From assembly GCF_014645895.1 (NCBI RefSeq), contig NZ_BMMP01000006.1:186001-250000 (forward strand): a stretch of 64,000 bases of DNA, given 5' to 3'. The notes below the pieces were generated by a model that made no database searches, was not told the DNA's origin, and worked only from the letters and a program-made list of their open reading frames with translations. This stretch comes from Streptomyces daqingensis (GTDB lineage Bacteria > Actinomycetota > Actinomycetes > Streptomycetales > Streptomycetaceae). Position 1 is the stretch's first letter, and the number at the start of each line of letters is the position of its first letter. Both the position numbers and the translations under genes were made by a program. Below are positions 53,307 through 61,128 of the stretch, piece by piece.

Positions 53307-56300
53307 GTGGGTGGGACGCGCGTCTCAGCATGCGAACAGGGCGTCGAGGGAGGTGCGGCGCCTTCCGCCCCGTCCCGCGAGCCGCCCGGCACGAGCCACG
53401 GGGGCATCGTCTCCCGGCGGTCCTGCATCCGTACGGGCAGGGCACCCGCGACCACCACCGAGCGGCTCCCGCGCCGCTGCTCCTCGACCGTACGTCCGGC
53501 CGCCGCCGCGGCCGCCAGGCCCCTGCCGCCCCCGGCGAGGCCGCCCCGGGCCCCCGTCGCGCCTCCCGCCCGCACCCCGCCCGTGCGTCCGCGGCCGGCG
53601 CCGCGCGGCCTGGGGAGCTCGGGCAGGGCATAGCTGCCGCGCGACAGGGCGTGGCGCAGGCGGTGTTCGTCCAGCGGGCCGGAGAAGAGGGCGCCCTGGC
53701 CGTGGGTGCATCCCATCTCCCGCAGCCTGACGGCCTGTTCGGGCAGGTCGACGCCCTCGGCGACCGTCGTGAGACCGAGATCACCGGCCATGCGGAGCAG
53801 CCCGGTGGTGATCTTCCGCTGGCGTGGCGATTCGGCGAGGCCGTCCACGAGTACGCGGTCGAGCCGCACCATGTCCACGGGCAGCCGCCGCAGCGCCGAG
53901 ACGGCGAGCGGACCGCCTCCGAAGCCGTCGAGGGAGATGCTCGCTCCTAGGCGGCGCAGCGCGCTCAGGGCCTTCTCCAGCTCATCGAGCGAGACGCGCC
54001 GGTCGGTGTCGGAGAGCTCCACGATCAGCGATCCGGCCTGCAGTTCGTACCGGCTGAGCAGGCTCTCGACGGAGCTGACGCTCACCGACCCGTCGGTGAG
54101 TCGGCTCGCTGGGAGCCGCACCGACACGGGCACGGGGAATCCGGCGAGATGCCGGGCGTGGGCCTGCTGCACGGCCTGCTCCAGCAGCCACCGGCTCACC
54201 TCGGCGACCCGCTCGGTGGCCGTCTCCTCCGCCTCGCGGAGCCTGCCGCCGGAGCGGCCCGGTAAGGGAGGACCGCTGGCCGCTTCCGCCGCGGGGGGAG
54301 GTACGGCACCGCCCCCAGCGCGCAGGAACTCGGCCGGCGTGAAGAGCATGCCCTGAGCGGAGCCCCAGCGCGGCTGCGCCGTGACGGCGGTGACCTTTCC
54401 GCTGGACAGCTCGACGACGGGCTGGTGGAGGAGCGTGAACTCGCCGTCCCGCAGGGCCGCACGCAGCCGCGTGGAGAGCTGGGCGCGCTTGCCGCTGCCC
54501 TGCTGCCGCTGGGTCTGCATGTGCGGCGAGTACAGCTCGACCCGGGCCTTGCCGGCCTGCTTGGCGCGGTACATCGCGAGGTCGGCGTTGCGCATCAGGG
54601 CCGTCGGGGTGATGTCCGGCTCCGCGAAGGCGATCCCGATGGACGCGGCGACGTGGACCTCCTTGCCCTCGACGCGGTACGGCTCGGAGAGCGTCAGGCG
54701 CAGCCGGTCGGCGATCTCGTGGATGCGCAGCTCGCGTTCGGCGTCGGCGTGGGTGCTGGGGTTGCCGTCCCCGAGGATGAGGACCGCGAACTCGTCGCCG
54801 CCCAGCCGCGCGGCCGTGTCCCCGGCGCGCACCGACTCCTGGAGGCGCCGGGCGGCGGCCACGAGGAGTTCGTCGCCGGCCTGGTGGCCGATGGTGTCGT
54901 TGACCGCCTTGAAGCCGTCCAGGTCGATGTAGAGCACGGCGTGCTCGCTGTCGCCGCCGCGCCGGCCGACGAGGGCCTTGCGCACGCGTTCCGTGAACAG
55001 CGCGCGGTTCGGCAGGTCGGTGAGCGGGTCGTGCGACGCGTTGTGCTGCAACTGCGCCTGGAGCCGCACCCGTTCGGTCACGTCGCGGCTGTTGAAGATG
55101 AGGCCGCTGCGGTAGCGGTTGACCGTCGACTCGACGTTCAGCCAGTGCCCGTCGCCGTGCCGGAAGCGGCACTCGATCCTCGTCGACGCGTCCTGCTCCG
55201 GGGACGAGGCGAGGAAGCGGCGCAGCTCGTGCAGGACGCGGGCGAGGTCCTCGGGGTGGATGAGGGACGCGAGTTCGGAGCCGATGAGGGCGTCGCCGTC
55301 CCTGCCGTAGACGCCCGTCGCCGCGGGCGACACGTAGCGCAGCACCCCGGTCGGCGAGGCGATCATGATGACGTCGCTGGAGCCCTGGACGAGGGAGCGG
55401 AAGTGGCTCTCCTTCTGGGCCAGTTCCTGGGTGAGGCTGATGTTGTCCAGCAGCATGATCCCCTGCCGGACGAGCAGAGCCAGCACGACGGTGCATGCCG
55501 TGAACAGGACGACACCGTCGATCTCCCGGCCCGCCACCGCGTTGTACAGGATGCCCAACGTGCAGACTGCGGCGGCCAGATAGGGCGTGAGAGCCGCGAG
55601 CGAACCCGCGATGGGGCGGCTCGGGCAGTCACGGACCGTCTCCCACTCCGCTCTTTCGGAGCGGGTTCCGGCGGGGCCCCGGCCGCCGCCCTCGGCGACG
55701 CGGCCGCGGGCCCGTCCGCCCTGGGGCGCTTCGGTCTCGCCGCGGCCCACCCACGGCGCGTACGCGAGCAGGAGGGAACCCGCGAACCAGCCGGCGTCGA
55801 GCAACTGCCCCGAGGTGTAGTGCTCCTGGAGCAGCGGCGAACTGAACAGCGCGTCGCACAGCACCGTCAGGGCGAGCGCGCCGATGGCGGTGTTGATGGC
55901 GGAGCGGTACGCGGCGGAGCGCTTGAAGTGCAGGCCGAGCACCATGCTCACGAGCACGATGTCCAGCAGCGGGTAGGCGAGGCTGAGCGCGGCGCGCGCC
56001 ACGGAGTCGCCCTCCCAGTACGCGGTGTGGGCGAGCGCCAGCGACCACGAGATGGTGAGCAGCGAACCGCCGATGAGCCAGGAGTCGAGCCCCAGGCAGA
56101 CCCAGCCGGCGCGGGTGACCGGCCTCTTGGCCAGCACCAGCAGGCCGATGATGGCGGGCGGTGCGAAGAGCAGGAAGCAGTAGTCGGCGACGGACGGGCG
56201 CGGCACCGGCTGGTGCAGCACCACCTCGTACCACCCCCAGACGGCGTTGCCCGCCGCCGCCATCAGGGACGAGAGGCCGAACAGAAGCCAGGCGGGGCCC

Positions 56301-56716
56301 AGTTGCGTGCCCCGGTGCGCACGGGCGTACCAGAAGCACGAGACCGCCGCGAGCACGCCGGCGGCGCTGAGCCCGAAGTCCCCCATGACGAGCGCCACTT
56401 GGTGCGAGCCCCAGCCGAGTGCCGCCCCGACGGCGTATCCGCCGCAGAGGGTCACGAGCACGAACTGCGGGAGGAGACCCGCTCCGCCACCGCGGCCCGC
56501 ACGCGCCTTCGCGCCGGCCTCAGTACCCGCCCCCGCGTCTCCGGCGGCAGCCGCGGGACGGACCGGGGCGCCCGCAGCCGCGGCTCCCTCGGGACTGCCG
56601 GCTTCGCGCGGGCCGCGGCCGCCGACGAGTCGCGGTGCCTGCGGCGCGTACGCCGGGGTGCATGAACGCGCCGCGACGAGCGGGCCCTTCCCCGGGGCCG
56701 CGCCGCCGGCGCTCAC
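53303..56716 (-). CDS. Membrane GGDEF/EAL cyclic-di-GMP protein with degenerate EAL
   Basis: About 1137 residues from a GTG at 56716 with GGAGGG upstream. Order: a disordered N-terminus (80 residues), eight or so membrane helices (80-400) forming a sensor block, a PAS domain, GGDEF and EAL domains. GGDEF is intact (RLGGDEFAVLI) with an upstream inhibitory RAGD motif. The EAL part lacks key residues: VTAVTAQPRW in place of EALxRW, LDGFGGG in place of DDFGTG, but AEGV and GQG are kept. It is likely a cyclase with a non-catalytic EAL. Confidence 0.92.
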   Translation of the reverse strand: MSAGGAAPGKGPLVAARSCTPAYAPQAPRLVGGRGPREAGSPEGAAAAGAPVRPAAAAGDAGAGTEAGAKARAGRGGGAGLLPQFVLVTLCGGYAVGAALGWGSHQVALVMGDFGLSAAGVLAAVSCFWYARAHRGTQLGPAWLLFGLSSLMAAAGNAVWGWYEVVLHQPVPRPSVADYCFLLFAPPAIIGLLVLAKRPVTRAGWVCLGLDSWLIGGSLLTISWSLALAHTAYWEGDSVARAALSLAYPLLDIVLVSMVLGLHFKRSAAYRSAINTAIGALALTVLCDALFSSPLLQEHYTSGQLLDAGWFAGSLLLAYAPWVGRGETEAPQGGRARGRVAEGGGRGPAGTRSERAEWETVRDCPSRPIAGSLAALTPYLAAAVCTLGILYNAVAGREIDGVVLFTACTVVLALLVRQGIMLLDNISLTQELAQKESHFRSLVQGSSDVIMIASPTGVLRYVSPAATGVYGRDGDALIGSELASLIHPEDLARVLHELRRFLASSPEQDASTRIECRFRHGDGHWLNVESTVNRYRSGLIFNSRDVTERVRLQAQLQHNASHDPLTDLPNRALFTERVRKALVGRRGGDSEHAVLYIDLDGFKAVNDTIGHQAGDELLVAAARRLQESVRAGDTAARLGGDEFAVLILGDGNPSTHADAERELRIHEIADRLRLTLSEPYRVEGKEVHVAASIGIAFAEPDITPTALMRNADLAMYRAKQAGKARVELYSPHMQTQRQQGSGKRAQLSTRLRAALRDGEFTLLHQPVVELSSGKVTAVTAQPRWGSAQGMLFTPAEFLRAGGGAVPPPAAEAASGPPLPGRSGGRLREAEETATERVAEVSRWLLEQAVQQAHARHLAGFPVPVSVRLPASRLTDGSVSVSSVESLLSRYELQAGSLIVELSDTDRRVSLDELEKALSALRRLGASISLDGFGGGPLAVSALRRLPVDMVRLDRVLVDGLAESPRQRKITTGLLRMAGDLGLTTVAEGVDLPEQAVRLREMGCTHGQGALFSGPLDEHRLRHALSRGSYALPELPRPRGAGRGRTGGVRAGGATGARGGLAGGGRGLAAAAAAGRTVEEQRRGSRSVVVAGALPVRMQDRRETMPPWLVPGGSRDGAEGAAPPSTPCSHAETRVPPT

Positions 56717-57129
56717 GACGCCCTCCGTGCACCCGCGGGCCCTTCGTGGCTCCGCTTCCGGCCGGCACCCTGCCCGCGCCCTGAAACGCCGGTGCGGGCG
56801 CCCTCGTTGAGGTTCTCTCGAAGAGAAGTGGTCTGTGGGGTCCGCTGTCGTGCACACCGGCAGTTCGTCAATTGGCTGCGCATCCGCCCGTCGCCCCCTC
56901 GTGTCCGGGTTCGCCCCCTCTCGGACGATACACCAAACCGTCACAGAGGGACATAGTGCAGATACAGAACGTGACGACCTGCGGCTTTGTGGACACAGCC
57001 AGCGTTCGTACGCATCCGGAGAGTGTTCTCCCCCGGTTTCAGGGCCCCTTGGGAAGCTCCCCGCACCGGCCCGGAGTCACGCCGGGCGCCGCCTCAGGCT
57101 CCCCCGGCGCCCCTCCGGCACCCTCCGCG
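56717..57129. other. Intergenic region upstream of the GGDEF gene
   Basis: These 413 bases hold no supported gene. They contain the promoter area of the GGDEF/EAL gene, AT-richer DNA near 56930-57010, and the hairpin at 57084-57112 after the hydroxyacid dehydrogenase gene. Confidence 0.5.
57084..57112 (-). terminator. Hairpin downstream of the hydroxyacid dehydrogenase gene
   Basis: GGGCGCC (57084-57090) pairs with GGCGCCC (57106-57112) about 20 bases beyond the stop. Confidence 0.5.
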
Positions 57130-58089
57130 TCACCCGGCGACGGCGACGGTGTGCTCCAGCGGTTCACCGGCGGCCCAGAGGTTCAGCTGGCTGCTCAACA
57201 GCCGCTTGGCGCGCGGCAGGAAGGCCGAGGTGGGACCGCCGACGTGCGGCGTGATCAAGGTGTTGGAGGCGTGCCAGAGCGGGTGCCCGGCGGGCAGGGG
57301 CTCCGGGTCGGTGACGTCGAGCGCGGCACGCAGACGTCCCGAACTCAGCTCCGCCAGCAGGGAGTCGGTGTCCACCACGCCTCCCCGGGCCACGTTCACC
57401 AGCAGGGCGCCGTCTTTCATGCGGGAGAGGAATCCGGCGTCCGCGAGGCCGCGGGTCTCGTCGGTGAGCGGGGTGCAGAGGATCACCACGTCCGCCTGCG
57501 GCAGCAGCTCCGGGAGGCTCCCCAGCGCGTGAACGGGCCCGCGCGCGACGGAGCGTGCGCTGCGCGCCACCCGCAGCACCTCCGCCACCTCGAACGGGAC
57601 GAGCCGCTCCTCGACTGCCGCGCCGATGGCGCCGTGTCCGACGATGAGGACGGCCTTGTCGGCGAGCGCCTCGTGGACGCCGGGCTGCCACTCCTCCGCG
57701 TCCTGCGCCCGTACGAACCGGGGCAGTTCGCGCAGGGCCGCGAGCGTGAGGGCGAGGGCCAGCTCGGCGGTTGAGGCGTCGTGCACCCCCTTGGCGTTGC
57801 ACAGCAGCGTCCCGGCGGGAAGGTCCGGGACGGCGTCGACGACGTGGTCTATGCCCGCCGTGAGGGTCTGGACGACGCTCAGGCCCGTCATCTGCGGCAG
57901 CGGCCGCACCGAGACCGCCTTGCCCTTCATGTAGGGGACGACGTAGAAGCCGCAGTCCGCGGGGTCGGCGGGGAACTCCTCGTCGCCGTCCCAGAAGTGG
58001 TACGTGAGGGTGTCCGGCAGCCCGTCGATCTGTGCGGGCGGAATGGGCAGCCAGACGTCTGTCGCGGTGGTTGTCGGTGAGGATGCCAT
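57130..58089 (-). CDS. D-isomer-specific 2-hydroxyacid dehydrogenase
   Basis: A 319-residue NAD(P)-dependent dehydrogenase: GHGAIGAAVEERL cofactor loop, catalytic Arg in NVARGGVVDTDSLL, Glu in VTDPEPLPAGHPLW and His in ITPHVGGPTS. The N-terminal domain holds VVQTLTAGIDHV. It resembles glyoxylate/hydroxypyruvate reductases, although the substrate is not determined. Divergent from the aldo/keto reductase gene across 104 bases. Confidence 0.93.
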   Translation of the reverse strand: MASSPTTTATDVWLPIPPAQIDGLPDTLTYHFWDGDEEFPADPADCGFYVVPYMKGKAVSVRPLPQMTGLSVVQTLTAGIDHVVDAVPDLPAGTLLCNAKGVHDASTAELALALTLAALRELPRFVRAQDAEEWQPGVHEALADKAVLIVGHGAIGAAVEERLVPFEVAEVLRVARSARSVARGPVHALGSLPELLPQADVVILCTPLTDETRGLADAGFLSRMKDGALLVNVARGGVVDTDSLLAELSSGRLRAALDVTDPEPLPAGHPLWHASNTLITPHVGGPTSAFLPRAKRLLSSQLNLWAAGEPLEHTVAVAG

Positions 58090-58193
58090 GGTCAGAGGCT
58101 AGATGCTGACCCCCGGGCGGGGACCGGAGCCTCTGCGGAGGCTGTCGGGGGCAGGCGCTAGTTTGGGGGCCCGGCAGAGGGGAGTCCGTCCAA

Positions 58194-59201
58194 GTGGAGC
58201 GCAGGACAATCGGTGCGGCAGCGCTCGAAGTGGGTGCGATCGGGCTCGGCTGCATGCCGATGACCTGGGCGTACTCCACGTCCGAGCAGCGCGGCGAGGA
58301 GTCACTGCGCACGGTGCACACCGCCCTGGACCGCGGCATGACGCTGCTGGACACGGCCGACATGTACGGCCCGTTCACCAATGAGCTGCTGATCGGCCGC
58401 GCCCTCAAGGAGCGCCGGCACGACGCCTTCGTCTCCACCAAATGCGGGCTGCTCGTGGGCGAGCAGCACATCGTCGCCAACGGCCGCCCCGGCTACGTCA
58501 GAAGGGCCTGCGACGCGTCGCTGCGGCGCCTCCAGACGGACGTCATCGACCTCTACCAGCTCCACAGGGCCGACCCGGAAGTGCCCGTGGAGGAGACGTG
58601 GGGCGCCATGGCGGAGCTCGTCACGGCGGGCAAGGTGCGCGCGCTCGGCTTCTGCGCGGTGGGGGCCCGGGCCGACCACCGCAGCCGCGGCAAGGGCCGC
58701 GGCATACACGAGCCGACGATCAGGCAGCTGGAGCGCGTTCAGCAGGTCTTCCCCGTGAGCGGCGTGCAGGCCGAGCTCTCGGTCTGGTCGCGGGAGGCGC
58801 TCGGGACGCTGCTGCCCTGGTGCACGGCGCGCGGTGTGGGATTCATCGCGGCGATGCCCCTCGGGAACGGCTACCTGAGCGGGACGCTCACCACCGGCGG
58901 CGGGTTCGAGCCCGACGACGTACGCGCGCGGCACCCCCGCTTCACCGCCGAGATGATGGCCGCGAACCAGCCGGTCGTGGCCGGCCTCCGCCGGGTCGCG
59001 GAGCGCCACGGAGGCGGTGTCACTCCCGCGCAGGTGGCTCTGGCCTGGCTGCTCTCCCTCGGACGGACCGTGGTTCCCGTGCCGGGCACCAAGAAGGAGC
59101 GCTGGGCCCTGGAGAACAGCCGGGCGGCCGACCTCGTGCTCACCCCTGGGGACATGGCGGAGCTGGGTTCGCTGCCCACGGCGAAGGGCTCCTGGGAGTA
59201 G
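58194..59201 (+). CDS. Aldo/keto reductase
   Basis: A 335-residue NADPH-dependent (beta/alpha)8 oxidoreductase: LGLGCMPMTW-like start (IGLGCMPMTWAYS), catalytic DTADMYG (Asp, Tyr), Lys in VSTKCGLL and His in YQLHRADP. The cofactor segment is VPGTKKERWALENSRAADL. It belongs to the group close to YhdN and pyridoxal reductases; substrate unknown. GTG start at 58194 with GGGGAG upstream. Confidence 0.93.
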   Translation: MERRTIGAAALEVGAIGLGCMPMTWAYSTSEQRGEESLRTVHTALDRGMTLLDTADMYGPFTNELLIGRALKERRHDAFVSTKCGLLVGEQHIVANGRPGYVRRACDASLRRLQTDVIDLYQLHRADPEVPVEETWGAMAELVTAGKVRALGFCAVGARADHRSRGKGRGIHEPTIRQLERVQQVFPVSGVQAELSVWSREALGTLLPWCTARGVGFIAAMPLGNGYLSGTLTTGGGFEPDDVRARHPRFTAEMMAANQPVVAGLRRVAERHGGGVTPAQVALAWLLSLGRTVVPVPGTKKERWALENSRAADLVLTPGDMAELGSLPTAKGSWE

Positions 59202-59397
59202 CCGTCCCTGGCCGCGGCTTCCGGACGCAGCCGCCGGTGCGCGCCTTGCCGGCCCGCGCCGGGCGGCGCACGTCCGGGGATCGCGCGGAGTGCGCGGGAA
59301 AGCGGTATGGCGCCCACGGCGGGGCACGGATGTGGTGTGCTGAGCGAGCTGATCAGATGTGACGGGAGCAGTCACCGAACCGGGAGGCACCGAGACC

Positions 59398-60555
59398 GTG
59401 CGAAGCCGTAATCTGCCGTCCGCAGCCGTCGCGGGGCTCGCGCTCATGGCCGTCCTGGCGTCGGGCTGCTCCGACGGCTCCGGCACTCCGTCGAAGGAGC
59501 GCTCCTCCTCCGCGCCGTCGAGCAAGGAGCCCGCACCGGACGGCACGGCGTCCGGCGCGCCCGCGAAGGGCTCGGTGAAGGTGGAGCGCACGGTCGCCAC
59601 CGGTCTGAAGGCTCCCTGGGGACTGGCGCCGCTGGAAGGCGGCGACCTGCTGGTCTCCACCCGCGACCTCGGCAGGATCTACCGGATCGACGGCCGCAGC
59701 GGGAAGAAGACCGAACTCGGCACCGTGCCGGGCGTAGCGGCGGGAGGCGAGGGCGGCCTGCTGGGCATCGCGGTTCCGCCGGACAACGCCGAGACCGTCT
59801 ACGCCTACCTGACCACCGAGTCCGACAACCGCATCGTGCGGATGCTCTACGACCCCGACAAGCCCCAGGGCGACCAGCTCGGTGCCCCCGACACGATCAT
59901 CAAGGGCATCCCCAAGGGCCAGATCCACAACGGCGGCCGGATCGCGTTCGGCCCGGACAAGATGCTGTACGCGGGCACCGGGGAGTCCGGCGAGGGCGGG
60001 CTCTCCCAGGACAAGAAGTCGCTGGGCGGCAAGATCCTCCGGATGACCCCGGACGGGCAGCCCCCCGGCCAGGGCAACCCCGACACGGACTCCGTCGTCT
60101 ACTCGTGGGGCCACCGCAACGTCCAGGGCCTGGACTGGGACGACGAGAAGCGGCTGTGGGCCAGCGAGTTCGGCCAGAACACGTGGGACGAACTGAACCT
60201 CATCCGGCCGGGTCAGAACTACGGCTGGCCGGACGCCGAGGGCAAGACCGGCGGGTCGGGGTTCGTCGACCCGGTCGAGCAGTGGAGGACCGCGGACGCC
60301 TCCCCCAGCGGCGCCGCCGTCGCGGAGGGCTCGGTGTGGATGGCGGGGCTCCGCGGCGAGCGTCTGTGGCGCATCCCGCTGAAGGGCACGGAGCCCGCGG
60401 CGAAGCCGCAGTCGTTCCTCGACGGCAAGTACGGGCGGCTCCGTACGGTCGTCTCGGACGGCAAGGACGGGCTGTGGCTCGTCACGAGCGAGACGGACGG
60501 CAGGGGCACGCCCGAAAAGGGCGATGACCGTATCCTGAAGCTGAAGGTGAGCTGA
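59398..60555 (+). CDS. Lipoprotein glucose/sorbosone dehydrogenase-like (PQQ beta-propeller)
   Basis: A 385-residue lipoprotein: signal AGLALMAVLASGC with a lipobox Cys near residue 22, then a Ser/Pro linker and a six-bladed beta-propeller (LKAPWGLAPLEGGDLLVSTR, QIHNGGRIAFGPDKMLYAGT, SWGHRNVQGLDWD, SEFGQNTWDELNLIRPGQN). PQQ-dependent sugar dehydrogenases of this family oxidise aldoses at the cell surface, but PQQ binding is not shown. GTG at 59398 with GGGAGG upstream is preferred. Confidence 0.9.
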   Translation: MRSRNLPSAAVAGLALMAVLASGCSDGSGTPSKERSSSAPSSKEPAPDGTASGAPAKGSVKVERTVATGLKAPWGLAPLEGGDLLVSTRDLGRIYRIDGRSGKKTELGTVPGVAAGGEGGLLGIAVPPDNAETVYAYLTTESDNRIVRMLYDPDKPQGDQLGAPDTIIKGIPKGQIHNGGRIAFGPDKMLYAGTGESGEGGLSQDKKSLGGKILRMTPDGQPPGQGNPDTDSVVYSWGHRNVQGLDWDDEKRLWASEFGQNTWDELNLIRPGQNYGWPDAEGKTGGSGFVDPVEQWRTADASPSGAAVAEGSVWMAGLRGERLWRIPLKGTEPAAKPQSFLDGKYGRLRTVVSDGKDGLWLVTSETDGRGTPEKGDDRILKLKVS

Positions 60556-60623
60556 GGCGCTTCGTCCGGATCCCGCGGGCCGCGACGCGGCACGTGGAGC
60601 GGCGCCCGGCCGAGCGGAGGCCC

Positions 60624-60824
60624 ATGTTCAACCTGATCGAGGAGCTTTTCTCGCCGGGACGCCGGCACACCGACGACGAACGCAGGCGGCAGGAGCACAC
60701 CCGGGTCGAACAGGGCAGCGACGATCCGGGCCGGGGTCCGGTCGACCTCACCTCAGGGCAGGTCGTGATCCGCCCTCCGGGGCAACGGCCGCCGACGGAG
60801 CACGACGAGAACGGGAGCCACTGA
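60624..60824 (+). CDS. DUF6191-like small protein
   Basis: A 66-residue protein: MFNLIEELFSPGRRHTDDER, then a charged helix and DPGRGPVDLTSGQVVIRPP. Its sequence is similar to the next gene's (both share a helix ending in EHT and the core GPVDLxSGxxVI). The stop codon overlaps the next start in TGATG, so they are coupled. An in-frame GTG at 60594 is an alternative start without a ribosome site. The function is unknown. Confidence 0.75.
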   Translation: MFNLIEELFSPGRRHTDDERRRQEHTRVEQGSDDPGRGPVDLTSGQVVIRPPGQRPPTEHDENGSH

Positions 60825-61063
60825 TGGACATCGCCGGCAACGTCTTCCTCCCCGGCCAGCAGTACCTGGAGCAGGAGAAGCAGCGCCTGGAGCACACGTA
60901 TGTGCTGGAGGGCACGCACCAGCCGGGCTGCGGTCCGGTCGACCTCGGCTCCGGCAGGATCGTCATCGCTCTGGAGGACCAGCACGCCGTGCTGCCCGCA
61001 CGTCCGAAGACGGCGGACGAGGCGGACGCGGACGGCCCTGACGACGACGGCCTGCCGGACTGA
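60824..61063 (+). CDS. DUF6191-like small protein, paralogue
   Basis: A 79-residue protein beginning MDIAGNVFLPGQQYLEQEKQ, sharing a QRLEHTYVLEGTHQPGCGPV core with the previous gene and ending in an acidic Asp-rich tail. It starts one base inside the stop of the previous gene. Both are probably soluble. No known domain assignment beyond DUF6191-like. The pair probably arose by tandem duplication. Confidence 0.75.
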   Translation: MDIAGNVFLPGQQYLEQEKQRLEHTYVLEGTHQPGCGPVDLGSGRIVIALEDQHAVLPARPKTADEADADGPDDDGLPD

Positions 61064-61128
61064 CGCTCACCGCCGGGCCTGCCGGCTCAGCACCCGTCGA
61101 TCCGCCGGGAGTTACGGCCCGGCCCTTG

